64,000 bases of DNA from Niabella drilacis (GCF_900101395.1 NZ_FMZO01000006.1:186001-250000); one strand, 5' to 3'; shown: positions 43,899-52,501, counted from the first letter of the stretch. A program made the numbers and translations. The notes: generated by a model not told the origin, from the letters alone.

Positions 43899-44756
43899 AT
43901 GGATTACAAGAAACCCGCAGAAGTTATTGCCCTGATGATCCAGTCCGGAACCGACAAGGGCCGGCTCAACACCACTGATCTTTTTGTAAGAGGCACCCTG
44001 TCCGGTATGCTGCTGGGCATTGGTACCACCCTTGCTGTTACAGGCAGCACGCAAACCGGCGTACCCATTATAGGGGCGCTGTTATTTCCCATTTGTTTTG
44101 TGGTGGTAGTATTGATGGGACTGGAACTTGTTACCGGAAGCTTCGCCCTGCTGCCGGCAGCCTATTTTCACAAAACATTGCCGATGCCCGTACTCCTGCG
44201 CAACCTTGCCATCGTTTATGGCGCCAACCTATTTGGAGCGCTGGTCTATGCATTCCTGTTCTGGGCATCAGTGACCAGCTTTGGGCAAACCCATGCTTCA
44301 CCACTGATACCGGCAATTATAAAGATCGCTGAAGCAAAGACCATTGGTTACGGACAGCTGGGCAGCGCCGGGATCGCCACCGCTTTTACCAAAGGAATTT
44401 TGTGTAACTGGATGGTTACAATGGGTGTGGTACTGGCCCTTACCTCCTCCTCCGTCATTGGCAAGATCCTGGCCGCCTGGATCCCCGTATTTATGTTCTT
44501 TGCACAGGGTTTTGAACACGCCGTGGTAAATATGTTTGTAATCCCCGAAGGTATATTGCTGGGCGCCCCGGTAAGCATTGCAGACTGGTGGCTGTATAAC
44601 CAGATCCCGGTAACAGTGGGTAATATTGTGGGCGCGTTGTTATTTACAGCCGCCGCGTTATATATTACCTATGGCAGAAAAAGACAACCGGCAGCCCTGG
44701 TCGTTGCTGATACCAACGCCCCGGAAACCGTCATCCCCGAGCCCCATATGGCTTAG
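43899..44756 (+). CDS. nirC: Formate/nitrite transporter family protein
   Basis: 285 residues with six predicted helices of the FocA/NirC (FNT) pentameric channel fold: GTLSGMLLGIGTTLAVTGST, MGLELVTGSFALLPAAYFHK (FNT signature), GILCNWMVTMGVVLALTSSS (the second pore motif), GFEHAVVNMFVIPEGILLGA with the central His. It would exchange nitrite across the inner membrane to feed NirBD. The tail (about 265-285) is a hydrophilic extension. Confidence 0.92.
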   Translation: MDYKKPAEVIALMIQSGTDKGRLNTTDLFVRGTLSGMLLGIGTTLAVTGSTQTGVPIIGALLFPICFVVVVLMGLELVTGSFALLPAAYFHKTLPMPVLLRNLAIVYGANLFGALVYAFLFWASVTSFGQTHASPLIPAIIKIAEAKTIGYGQLGSAGIATAFTKGILCNWMVTMGVVLALTSSSVIGKILAAWIPVFMFFAQGFEHAVVNMFVIPEGILLGAPVSIADWWLYNQIPVTVGNIVGALLFTAAALYITYGRKRQPAALVVADTNAPETVIPEPHMA

Positions 44757-44833
44757 TTGTTTCAGATGATAAAAACGGCAGCATGGCAAGGCAGGCGCAT
44801 TCAGGCCGGCCATACTTTTGAGGCAACAGCTTC

Positions 44834-45595
44834 TTACAGTTTAAAATACGCTGCCACCATTGCCCTGGCTTCATCCTGGGTAAGTACAGCAAAATCCTTA
44901 TACCGGTCGTGTACGTCAATGATCTCTTCCAGGGCATCCGCCACCAATGCCGTATTCTTCCAGGTCTTCAGATGGGCCAGTACAATGGCCAGGCATCCTT
45001 TTTTATAGGCGATCTGCCCCAGCACATGCACCAGGGTATTACGCACCCGGGCCGTTTGGTCAAATTCCAGTTCTTTTAACAACGGCAAAATATCCTGTGG
45101 ATATTTGCGGCCGCGCAGTTCGATACCATGGCATATCTCGCGGCGGATCTCCTTGTCCTCATGATGCAGGTAGCTTTTTGCCCATTGAAGCACCGGTGCC
45201 GGGTTTACCTCACCCATTTTTTTTACGGAACCGATCACTGCGTTTCTTACCGCATGGTGCGCATCAAATAATCCGTTATCAAAAAAAGATTGCACCGCTT
45301 TAAAATCATTTTTCCCGATCTCGCCTGCAGCGTTCACCACCGTTTGCCGTACATAGAAGCTGTTGTGCGGTAACAACTGTTCCAGTGTTTTCAAAACCGC
45401 AGCCTGCAGTTCCGGCTTTGCGATGTAAAGACGGCCAACAGCCAGGTAGGCCGTTTTACGGATATAGGTATCCGGATCATTAAAGTGGCGTAAGCAGGTT
45501 TTACTATTCCCGGTAATAACCGCTTTCTCCAGCTGAGCGCCGATTTTTACAACGAGCTGTTCCCGCTCTGCTTTTGAAAGATCGTAAAATGCCAT
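44834..45595 (-). CDS. HEAT-repeat protein
   Basis: 253 residues from the ATG at 45595 (MAFYDLSKAEREQLVVKIGA). The chain is built of repeated two-helix HEAT units (DTYIRKTAYLAVGRLYIAKP, FYVRQTVVNAAGEIGKNDFK, HHAVRNAVIGSVKKMGEVNP, ARVRNTLVHVLGQIAYKKGC). The layout recalls DNA-alkylation-repeat proteins of the AlkC/AlkD type, but the catalytic Trp/Asp/Arg pattern cannot be confirmed by eye. It acts in the cytoplasm, and function remains open. It converges with nirC. Confidence 0.78.
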   Translation of the reverse strand: MAFYDLSKAEREQLVVKIGAQLEKAVITGNSKTCLRHFNDPDTYIRKTAYLAVGRLYIAKPELQAAVLKTLEQLLPHNSFYVRQTVVNAAGEIGKNDFKAVQSFFDNGLFDAHHAVRNAVIGSVKKMGEVNPAPVLQWAKSYLHHEDKEIRREICHGIELRGRKYPQDILPLLKELEFDQTARVRNTLVHVLGQIAYKKGCLAIVLAHLKTWKNTALVADALEEIIDVHDRYKDFAVLTQDEARAMVAAYFKL

Positions 45596-45921
45596 AGGCC
45601 TTCTTTTGATTGATGCCACAGAACCACTGAAGCACTGGTTTTTTTATTCTCCCTTTCCCCGCATCCATAGCCACCCAGGATCCGGAACAGCAACCTAAAG
45701 TCATCTGCGTTTCGGCGGCAAACACAGGAGATCCGGTAGCACAGAAGTCCCTTTGATTGCGCCGATCAGCATTACCGGGTGCTAAGTTACGTAACGAACG
45801 CATCCCGGCGGCTTGTATTTACATCCTGCTCCGGAATACCCCACCATCGTTACAGAAGCCACTTCTGTTCAAAAAAAATGCGAAGTCCACACTTCGCATT
45901 TCCTGATCTGTTTATGATCGC
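45596..45921. other. Intergenic region between the HEAT and glyQS genes
   Basis: No gene is supported. It contains the glyQS terminator at 45876-45901; the rest has no recognisable element. Confidence 0.5.
45876..45901 (-). terminator. Intrinsic terminator of glyQS
   Basis: AAATGCGAAGT (45876-45886) and ACTTCGCATTT (45891-45901) form an 11-bp perfect stem with a 4-base loop. On the minus strand it is followed by a run of T. Confidence 0.88.
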
Positions 45922-47391
45922 TTACAGTATCGCTTTAGCCACGATCTCCGCGATCTGGTCAATATGGATCCGCTCCTGCTCCATGCTATCGCGGTGACGG
46001 ATGGTAACCGTATGATCTTCTTTTGTCTGGTGATCTACTGTTACACAAAAAGGAACACCCAGCGCATCCATACGGCGATAGCGCTTACCGATGGCATCTT
46101 TTTCTTCATAGAAACATTTAAAAGCGCCGCGGTGTTTAGCCATGATCTCTTTGGCTATTTCAGGCAGCCCGTCTTTTTTCAGCAACGGGAACACCGCTAA
46201 TTTGATCGGTGCTAATTTAGCCGGTAGTTTCAGCACCACACGACTGTCCTGCTTTTCTTCTGTGCTCAGGTCTTCTTCTGTATAGGCAGCACAGATCATG
46301 GAAAGGAACATCCGGTCCAGACCAATCGATGTTTCGATCACATACGGAATATAGTTCCCGATCGGCTTCCCGGTTTCGGGATCGATATCATTATCGAAAT
46401 ACTGCATCTTCTTTTTGCTGTACTCCTGGTGGTTGCGCAGGTCAAAATCCGTGCGGCTGTGAATACCCTCCAGCTCCTTGAAGCCCATTGGGAAATTGTA
46501 CTCAATATCGCAGGCGGCATCCGCATAATGCGCCAGTTTTACGTGATCATGAAAGCGGTATTCCGTTTGGGGAATGCCCAGCTCCAGGTGCCATTTCAAA
46601 CGCTCCTGTTTCCAGTACTCATACCATTCTTTCTGGGTTCCCGGTTTTATAAAGAACTGCATCTCCATCTGCTCAAACTCCCGCATGCGGAAAATAAACT
46701 GACGGGCCACGATCTCGTTCCGGAACGCCTTACCGATCTGCGCAATACCAAAAGGTATTTTCATCCGGCCGGTCTTTTGTACATTGAGAAAATTCACAAA
46801 GATCCCCTGGGCCGTTTCCGGACGCAGGTACACTTTATTATTTTCATCCTCGGATGAAACGGTAGATCCAAATTCGGTAGAGAACATCAGGTTAAACTGG
46901 CGGATATCCGTCCAGTTAGCCGTACCGCTGACAGGGCACTTGATCTTATTGTCGTCAATGATCTTCTTCAGCGCCAGCAGGTCGCCTGCTGCATCTGCTT
47001 TCTCCATTTCTGAGATGATGGCCGCCGCTTCATCCGCTTTACCATCCGCCGTTAACAGATCCGTATGCGATTCGATCAGGTGATCTACCCGGTAACGTTT
47101 TTTACTATCCTTATTGTCGATCATCGGATCGTTAAATCCATCCACATGTCCGCTTGCCTTCCAGGTAGTAGGATGCATGAAGATCGCCGCATCGATGCCC
47201 ACAATATTGTCCTGCATCTGCGTCATCGACTTCCACCAGTAATCCTTGATATTCTTTTTCAATTCTGCCCCCCACTGACCATAGTCATACACAGCCTGTA
47301 ATCCGTCGTAGATCTCACTGCTGGGGAAAATAAATCCATACTCTTTACAATGCGATATAATCGCCTGAAATTTATTGCTATCCGTTGCCAT
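45922..47391 (-). CDS. glyQS: Glycyl-tRNA synthetase (dimeric type)
   Basis: 489 residues from the ATG at 47391. Class II synthetase of the alpha2, eukaryote-like type used in this phylum: FQAIISHCKEYGFIFPSSEI at the N-terminus, FNLMFSTEFGS, RPETAQGIFVNFLNVQKTGR (motif 2 loop region), FRNEIVARQFIFRMREFEQM, and the C-terminal anticodon-binding domain (IKLAVFPLL, VTVDHQTKEDHTVTIRHRDS). It charges tRNA-Gly with glycine. The promoter box ends 6 bases before the ATG, so the mRNA is probably leaderless. Confidence 0.95.
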   Translation of the reverse strand: MATDSNKFQAIISHCKEYGFIFPSSEIYDGLQAVYDYGQWGAELKKNIKDYWWKSMTQMQDNIVGIDAAIFMHPTTWKASGHVDGFNDPMIDNKDSKKRYRVDHLIESHTDLLTADGKADEAAAIISEMEKADAAGDLLALKKIIDDNKIKCPVSGTANWTDIRQFNLMFSTEFGSTVSSEDENNKVYLRPETAQGIFVNFLNVQKTGRMKIPFGIAQIGKAFRNEIVARQFIFRMREFEQMEMQFFIKPGTQKEWYEYWKQERLKWHLELGIPQTEYRFHDHVKLAHYADAACDIEYNFPMGFKELEGIHSRTDFDLRNHQEYSKKKMQYFDNDIDPETGKPIGNYIPYVIETSIGLDRMFLSMICAAYTEEDLSTEEKQDSRVVLKLPAKLAPIKLAVFPLLKKDGLPEIAKEIMAKHRGAFKCFYEEKDAIGKRYRRMDALGVPFCVTVDHQTKEDHTVTIRHRDSMEQERIHIDQIAEIVAKAIL

Positions 47392-47397
47392 AGGCCG

Positions 47398-47405
47398 CAA
47401 ATTTA
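47398..47405 (-). promoter_or_regulatory. Promoter -7 box for glyQS
   Basis: TAAATTTG on the minus strand matches TAnnTTTG. Only 6 bases separate it from the ATG at 47391, predicting transcription start at or next to the start codon. Confidence 0.6.
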
Positions 47406-47689
47406 GGTTGAAAAGTTGACAGGTTGATCAGTTAACAGGGAATTGCTACCAGTTTCCGGCTATCGGTCGTTAGTTCCTTCTATGATTCCAGGTTGAAAGT
47501 TCAAAGTTCAGGGTTGAGATCCGTTTTTATGCCTGCTGTTCCCCCGCCTCGAATGTTCGGAATTCAGGATCCATATTTTCACATTCCCACATTTCCACAT
47601 TCAACCCAACCGCCGGCCACTGATGACCGCCCTGACTACTGACACCAATAGCTGACAACTGACCGCTTACAGCTGACCGCTAATAACCG

Positions 47690-47697
47690 TACCTTTG
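47690..47697 (+). promoter_or_regulatory. Promoter -7 box for the small membrane protein gene
   Basis: TACCTTTG matches TAnnTTTG, 21 bases before the ATG at 47719. Confidence 0.5.
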
Positions 47698-47718
47698 TGT
47701 TTTAAAAACCTTCCAAAA

Positions 47719-47883
47719 ATGGGTATCTGGGATCAAATAGCACAGTATTTATTCTTAAAAAAGAAAGATCCGAATACACCCAAAAGCAAGTGGGTAGGCT
47801 ATATGCATGGTATTAACCGGCTGAGCATCTTATTGTTCCTGCTCGCCGTCATTTTTATCATTATCCGGCTGCTGACGCGTTGA
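47719..47883 (+). CDS. Small membrane protein of unknown function
   Basis: 54 residues from the ATG at 47719: an amphipathic, basic N-terminus (MGIWDQIAQYLFLKKKDPNT) and one C-terminal membrane helix (LSILLFLLAVIFIIIRLL). The start at 47719 follows a good promoter box; the in-frame codon at 47695 overlaps that box. It converges with lpxB, whose end overlaps by about 23 bases on the other strand. Similar single-helix proteins are found across Chitinophagaceae, but I know no function. Confidence 0.7.
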   Translation: MGIWDQIAQYLFLKKKDPNTPKSKWVGYMHGINRLSILLFLLAVIFIIIRLLTR

Positions 47884-49012
47884 ATTCCGTAATAATCGCA
47901 GCTGCCTTCCGGGATGCATCGCCTTCCGCCGCCAGGATCTGGTGCAGTGTATCGTAATCTTTTTTCAATGTAGCTTTCCGCTGTTCATCCAATAACAGGG
48001 CTCTTAGTTCTGTAATGATATTTGCCGTATTCATCTCACCCTGGATCAATTCCTTCACCACAGGCTTGTCCATGATCAGGTTCACCAGCGAAATATATTT
48101 GATGCTGATCACCCGTTTGGCGATCTGGTAGCTGATCTCGGAGCCCTTATAGCAAACCACTTCCGGTACCCCGAACAAGGCCGTTTCCAGCGTTGCCGTT
48201 CCGGAAGTTACCAGGGCTGCAGTAGCCTGCAGCAGTACGTCATAAGTACGGTTATTTACAATACTTACATTGGGATATTGCCTGGTAAACTGTTGATAGA
48301 ATGCGTCCTCTACCGCCGGGGCCTGTGCTACCACGAACTGGTAACCGGGGAACTCCCTGCTTACTGCCAGCATCACCGGCAGTTTTTTTTCGATCTCCTG
48401 TTTACGGCTGCCCGGCAACAGGGCAATGATGGGTTTGGTTACCGGAACACCGGCAGCATCATGGACGACCAGGTCGGTTCCGGTTCTCTTTTTCCGGTCG
48501 ATCTCTTCAATGAGCGGGTGACCCACATAATCCACGGCCCAGTTCCATTTGTCCTGGTAATACGCTTTTTCAAAGGGCAGGATCACCAGCATTTTATCGA
48601 TGCAGCGTTTCATCATTTTTACCCTTCCCTCCTTCCAGGCCCAAACCTGCGGCGAAATATAGTAGACCACTTTAATCCCCTGCTCTTTTGCCCATTTGGC
48701 AATGCGCAGGTTAAAACCCGGGTAGTCCACCAACACCAGCACATCCGGCTTAAACGCCAGGATATCTTCCCTGCAAAAGCGCAGGTTGTTCATAATGGTC
48801 TTCAGGTTCATCACCACTTCCACAAACCCCATGAAGGCAAGGTCGCGGTAATGTTTCACCAGTTCCATGCCGGCCGCCTGCATCTTATCTCCGCCCCAGC
48901 CACGGATCCGGCTTTCGGGCTGTAACTGCTTGATTGCCGCCACCAGGTTCCCCCCATGCAGATCGCCGGAAGCTTCACCCGCAATAATATAGTATTTAGG
49001 CTCCCTTTGCAT
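47861..49012 (-). CDS. lpxB: Lipid-A-disaccharide synthase
   Basis: 383 residues of glycosyltransferase family 19. N-terminal IIAGEASGDLHGGNLVAAIK (the family's GExSGD motif, about 8-27), GWGGDKMQAAGMELV, and DYPGFNLRIAKWAKEQGIKV. It also has YYISPQVWAWKEGRVKMMKR, LLPGSRKQEIEKKLP, and TSGTATLETALFGVPEVVCY (donor site). It condenses UDP-diacylglucosamine with lipid X. Normal length. Its start is coupled to the surE stop (TAATG-like one-base overlap at 49012). Confidence 0.95.
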   Translation of the reverse strand: MQREPKYYIIAGEASGDLHGGNLVAAIKQLQPESRIRGWGGDKMQAAGMELVKHYRDLAFMGFVEVVMNLKTIMNNLRFCREDILAFKPDVLVLVDYPGFNLRIAKWAKEQGIKVVYYISPQVWAWKEGRVKMMKRCIDKMLVILPFEKAYYQDKWNWAVDYVGHPLIEEIDRKKRTGTDLVVHDAAGVPVTKPIIALLPGSRKQEIEKKLPVMLAVSREFPGYQFVVAQAPAVEDAFYQQFTRQYPNVSIVNNRTYDVLLQATAALVTSGTATLETALFGVPEVVCYKGSEISYQIAKRVISIKYISLVNLIMDKPVVKELIQGEMNTANIITELRALLLDEQRKATLKKDYDTLHQILAAEGDASRKAAAIITEFNASAAG

Positions 49013-49812
49013 TACTTTGACTCTCCCCAGTCTTTTTCCAGCCGCTGTTTCAATCCATAATCCGTAAGATCAAACTCAACAGGCACCACGCTTACATAGT
49101 TATTGGCCAATGCCCACACATCCGTATCTTTTGATTTGTCAAAGTTGACAAACTCCCCGGTAAGCCAGTAATATTTCCGTCCATGCGGATCTTTCCGTTC
49201 AATAAACTTTTCCTGGTACTTGGCATACGCCTGTTTGCAAATTTTATATCCTTTCAGCTGTTCTGCCGGTGCTTTGGGAATATTTACATTGAGGAGAAAA
49301 TGCCGGGGCTGTTTTTTCCGCAGCATCTTTTCTACAATGAGCCTTGCATAATGCCGCGAAGCTGCAAAATCCGGCTCAGCCCCATAGTCCAGCAGGGAGA
49401 AGCCTACAGCAGGAATACTTTCGATGGCCGCTTCCATAGCTGCAGACATGGTTCCGGAATAAATAACATTGATGCTGTGATTAGCCCCATGGTTGATGCC
49501 GCTCACACAGATATCGGGCTTGCGGTGCAGGATCTTGTCTACCGCCAGTTTTACACAATCCACCGGTGTGCCGGAGCAGGAAAAAGCCCGCACTCCTTCA
49601 AACAACTCCACTTCATACAAACGCAGCGGATGGCCAATAGTGATCGCATGCCCCATGCCCGATTGCGGCTTATCCGGCGCTACCACCACAATTTTTCCAA
49701 GCCCCTTCATCGCCTCCACCAGGTTGCGGATACCGGCAGCAGCGATCCCGTCATCATTGGTTACCAGGATGATGGGCTCTTCTTTTGCTACTTTCTGTTT
49801 TTTGCTCGTCAT
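49012..49812 (-). CDS. surE: 5'/3'-nucleotidase SurE
   Basis: 266 residues from the ATG at 49812 (MTSKKQKVAKEEPIILVTND). SurE metal site: ILVTNDDGIAAAGIRNL with the DD pair (about 21-22), APDKPQSGMGHAIT with the conserved Ser, and SGINHGANHSINVIYSGTMS with the conserved Asn. It dephosphorylates nucleoside monophosphates. The upstream in-frame TTG at 49821 lies inside the promoter box and is not used. Pairing with lpxB is common in Bacteroidota. Confidence 0.94.
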   Translation of the reverse strand: MTSKKQKVAKEEPIILVTNDDGIAAAGIRNLVEAMKGLGKIVVVAPDKPQSGMGHAITIGHPLRLYEVELFEGVRAFSCSGTPVDCVKLAVDKILHRKPDICVSGINHGANHSINVIYSGTMSAAMEAAIESIPAVGFSLLDYGAEPDFAASRHYARLIVEKMLRKKQPRHFLLNVNIPKAPAEQLKGYKICKQAYAKYQEKFIERKDPHGRKYYWLTGEFVNFDKSKDTDVWALANNYVSVVPVEFDLTDYGLKQRLEKDWGESK

Positions 49813-49818
49813 AGGATA

Positions 49819-49826
49819 CAAAAATA
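49819..49826 (-). promoter_or_regulatory. Promoter -7 box for surE-lpxB
   Basis: TATTTTTG on the minus strand matches TAnnTTTG. It lies 6 bases before the surE ATG, the same spacing as at glyQS, again predicting a leaderless mRNA. Confidence 0.55.
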
Positions 49827-49903
49827 ACCGAAATGGAGCAGACCCCAGCTTACCTCCTGTGAATTACTGCGTTTGCACCGCACGCTGATCAGCAGGCTTT
49901 AAT

Positions 49904-49969
49904 ATAGACAAAATTTACCCATGAAATAGACAAAATTTACCCATGCAATGGACAAAATTTACCCATTAA
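49904..49969. repeat. Three 22-bp tandem repeats (iteron-like) before the DUF4143 ATPase gene
   Basis: Three contiguous 22-bp units at 49904-49925, 49926-49947 and 49948-49969 share GACAAAATTTACCCAT, differing at only a few end positions. The array ends 31 bases before the ATG at 50001. A 22-bp period puts the copies on one face of the helix, as in cooperative protein-binding sites. There are no unique spacers, so this is not a CRISPR. Confidence 0.85.
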
Positions 49970-50000
49970 TAAGTACCTTGTGCTATAAATACTACGAAAA

Positions 50001-51230
50001 ATGTATCAGCGGTATATTGCAGCAGCCGTAGCGGAAGCGTTAACAGACACGCCTGTTATCCTGGTCAACGGCGCACGCCAGACAGGTAAAAGTACGTTTT
50101 GCCATCAACTGACCGTAAGCGGAGCTTTCAGCGGGCAAATGGTTACGCTGGATGATCCCACGGTACTGAATGCCGCACAAACAGACCCCACCGGCTTTTT
50201 GCTTGACCTGGGGAACCATATTATTATTGATGAGATACAGCGCGTCCCGGAGCTTTTTTTATCGATAAAAAAGCTTGTTGATGAAAACCGGAAAGAACGC
50301 CGGTATATCCTGACAGGTTCCTCGGACGTAATGATCCTGCCGAAAGTCGCCGATTCCCTGGCCGGCCGGATCGAAATTCATAAACTATGGCCGTTATCGC
50401 AAACCGAATTATCGGGAAGTACGTCTACCTTCCTGCAAACCCTGGTGCAGCCCGATGGCCGTTACGAAAGCCGCAAAACAAAGTGGGAGCATATCGTACA
50501 GTCCATAAAAACCGGGGGCTACCCCGAAGCTGTTTTGCGCAGCACTGAAACCAGGCGGGACCGGTGGTTTGAATCTTACCTGACTGCGGTCTTACAAAAA
50601 GACATACGTGAACTTTCCAATATTGAGGGACTTGTACAATTACCGAACATCCTGCACCTCCTTGCTACAAGAGCCGGCAGCACGATCAATTTTTCTGATA
50701 TTGCCCGCCTGGCTGGCGTAAAGAACACCACTTTTCAACGATACATGGCATTATTGGAACATGTGTTCCTCCTGGCAAAGCTCCCGGCCTGGACTCCCAA
50801 TGCTGAGGGTCAATTTGTAAAATCTCCGAAAGTATTCCTGAACGATACAGGACTGCTTTGCCACCTGATGGGAGAAAGTGCAGAAAGCCTGCTCCGGAAC
50901 AGGACCACAGCCGGGCTGTTTTTTGAAAATTTTGTTACGCTGGAGATACTGAAACAATTAAGCTGGAATGATCTTTCGTTAAAGGCCTACCATTTCAGCA
51001 TGCACAGTGGAGCCGAGGTGGATCTTGTGCTGGAAGACCGGAAGAAACAATTATACGGGATCGAAATAAAATCCAAAGCATCAGTAACAATTGACGATTT
51101 TAAGGGATTAAAACGCCTTGCTGCACTCGCCGGAAAAAAATTTCAAAAAGGGATTGTTTTGTATACGGGCGACCAGGTAATCAGCTTCGGAGATGCATTT
51201 AAAGCCGTTCCGGCAGGGAACCTGTGGTAA
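50001..51230 (+). CDS. AAA-14 ATPase with DUF4143 domain
   Basis: 409 residues. AAA_14 ATPase core: Walker A NGARQTGKSTF (about 22-32), Walker B with following residues HIIIDEIQRVPELF (about 73-86), sensor YILTGSSDVM (about 107-116). The DUF4143 part runs from about 190 on (FESYLTAVLQKDIRELSNIE, LATRAGSTINFSDIARLAGV with a winged-helix look) and ends with a nuclease-like block GAEVDLVLEDRK and YGIEIKSKASV, the D...ExK arrangement of the PD-(D/E)xK fold. The family is very common, often in mobile or accessory regions, and its physiological role is unresolved. A tandem 22-bp array lies in its promoter. Confidence 0.9.
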   Translation: MYQRYIAAAVAEALTDTPVILVNGARQTGKSTFCHQLTVSGAFSGQMVTLDDPTVLNAAQTDPTGFLLDLGNHIIIDEIQRVPELFLSIKKLVDENRKERRYILTGSSDVMILPKVADSLAGRIEIHKLWPLSQTELSGSTSTFLQTLVQPDGRYESRKTKWEHIVQSIKTGGYPEAVLRSTETRRDRWFESYLTAVLQKDIRELSNIEGLVQLPNILHLLATRAGSTINFSDIARLAGVKNTTFQRYMALLEHVFLLAKLPAWTPNAEGQFVKSPKVFLNDTGLLCHLMGESAESLLRNRTTAGLFFENFVTLEILKQLSWNDLSLKAYHFSMHSGAEVDLVLEDRKKQLYGIEIKSKASVTIDDFKGLKRLAALAGKKFQKGIVLYTGDQVISFGDAFKAVPAGNLW

Positions 51231-51571
51231 CGGCGCTGTCGGCTTTAAGCAGTCAGCAATCAGCATTGAGCCCCGGATCCTTAGGGGGAGCATTAAGGTT
51301 TGAGTTCCGGGGCCCCGGAAGCGATTTCAAATCGATAGCCGGGTCGCGCCGTCACCCGGGCCCATGAGGAAAGTGAACGTACAATGTACAACTCTTAACC
51401 AGCCCCACCGGCTTTTGAGTATAAAGCGGATCCAACTGAAACATCAAACCTCAAACCTGGAATAAAAGCAGGGGGCTTTCCTTCCGGACAAACCACAGGA
51501 AATCACATAAAAAATAAATTTGGCCATTCAAAACGGAAACAACAACTTTGTAATTCAAAGCACTTTTTAAA
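51231..51571. other. Intergenic region before the winged-helix locus
   Basis: No gene is seen. Apart from the operator at 51546-51560 it holds a short palindrome GTACAATGTAC (near 51380) and simple CAAACCTCAAACCTGG-type repetition near 51445. Confidence 0.45.
51546..51560. promoter_or_regulatory. Operator copy 1, CTTTG-N5-CAAAG
   Basis: CTTTG TAATT CAAAG followed by CACTTTT lies 11 bases before the first gene of the locus. The same arrangement recurs at 52502-52516 before the DUF4173 gene. The TTTG of a near-consensus -7 box overlaps the left arm. Confidence 0.7.
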
Positions 51572-52183
51572 ATGAACGACCCAAAAGAGGATCTGCAGCA
51601 TATCCGCCAGATGATGGAACGCTCCTCGCGTTTTATTTCGCTCAACGGGCTGTCCGGTGTAGCTGCCGGAACCATCGCGCTGATCGGCGCCGCTATCGCT
51701 TACTGCCTGTTTCAGCAATACGGTATCGATTATTTTTCCGGCGACCGGTATGCCTACAGCTATGAGCTGGAATGGAAACTCTTCCTGCTGGCCGCTGGTA
51801 TCCTGATCTTAGCACTTGGATCCGGTATCCTTTTTACCATCCAGAAAAGCAAACGGAACGGGTTAAAGATCTGGACCAGTACTACCCGCCTATTGCTGGG
51901 CCACCTGCTGGTGCCACTGATCGCAGGAGGGCTGTTTTGCCTGGCACTGTTTTATCACGGGCTCTTTGGATTGATTGCCCCGGCTACGCTGCTCTTTTAC
52001 GGGTTGGCCCTGGTTAATGCCGCCAAGTATACCTTTTCAGACATCCAATACCTCGGGTATTGCGAAATATTCCTGGGGATCATGGCATCTTTTGTTCCCG
52101 GGTACGGACTGATCTTCTGGGCCCTGGGGTTTGGCATACTGCACATCATCTACGGATTGCTGATGTACAAAAAGTACAAATAG
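51572..52183 (+). CDS. Multi-pass membrane protein in winged-helix locus
   Basis: 203 residues with five or six membrane helices: about 27-48 (SGVAAGTIALIGAAIAYCLF), 68-90 (LFLLAAGILILALGSGILF), 109-130, 133-150, 165-180 and 182-197. A soluble N-terminus DPKEDLQHIRQMMERSSRFI precedes them. I recognise it only as a conserved Bacteroidota membrane protein that travels with a winged-helix regulator. The regulator gene begins 13 bases downstream, so they form one transcript. Confidence 0.78.
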   Translation: MNDPKEDLQHIRQMMERSSRFISLNGLSGVAAGTIALIGAAIAYCLFQQYGIDYFSGDRYAYSYELEWKLFLLAAGILILALGSGILFTIQKSKRNGLKIWTSTTRLLLGHLLVPLIAGGLFCLALFYHGLFGLIAPATLLFYGLALVNAAKYTFSDIQYLGYCEIFLGIMASFVPGYGLIFWALGFGILHIIYGLLMYKKYK

Positions 52184-52196
52184 ACCGCAGCATATC

Positions 52197-52484
52197 ATGA
52201 GCATTATTGAAAAATTAAATAAGGATTTTGAAAGCCGGGTGCGGCTCGGGATCATGTCGGTACTGGCAGTAAACGGCTGGGTCGATTTCCTGGAAATGAA
52301 AGAGCACCTGGGCGTAACAGATGGTAACCTGGCCAGCCATATCACCGCGCTGGAAGCAAAAAAATACATTGAGGTAAAAAAAGAATTCGTAGGTAAGAAA
52401 ACACGGACCTCCTATAAAGTAACAAAGAACGGGAAAGAAGCATTTGTACAGCACATCAATGCACTGGAACGGCTGTTGAAATAA
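52197..52484 (+). CDS. Winged helix-turn-helix transcriptional regulator
   Basis: 95 residues of the HTH_34 (MarR/ArsR-like) class: LNKDFESRVRLGIMSVLAVN, DFLEMKEHLGVTDGNLASHI (helix-turn-helix, about 38-57), ALEAKKYIEVKKEFVGKKTR (wing), TSYKVTKNGKEAF. No metal-binding cysteines, so not a metal sensor by this reading. It lies between its two probable target genes, each preceded by the same CTTTG-N5-CAAAG element, so it most likely represses both itself and the DUF4173 gene. Confidence 0.88.
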   Translation: MSIIEKLNKDFESRVRLGIMSVLAVNGWVDFLEMKEHLGVTDGNLASHITALEAKKYIEVKKEFVGKKTRTSYKVTKNGKEAFVQHINALERLLK

Positions 52485-52501
52485 TTTTTTTTGTGCAAAT
52501 A

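Larger units (their letters stand above)
47392..47718. other. Intergenic region of simple dispersed repeats
   Basis: No gene. It contains repeat-like fragments: GTTGAAAGTTCAAAGTTCAGG (about 47492-47512), an AATGTGGAAATGTGGGAATG-type element on the minus strand (47574-47604), and CTGACNRCTGAC-like runs (about 47620-47680). The promoter boxes of glyQS and the small membrane protein lie at its two ends. Confidence 0.5.

Noticed and set aside
49904-49969. Possible CRISPR array
   Set aside because: The three 22-bp repeats are contiguous with no spacers and no cas genes are present.
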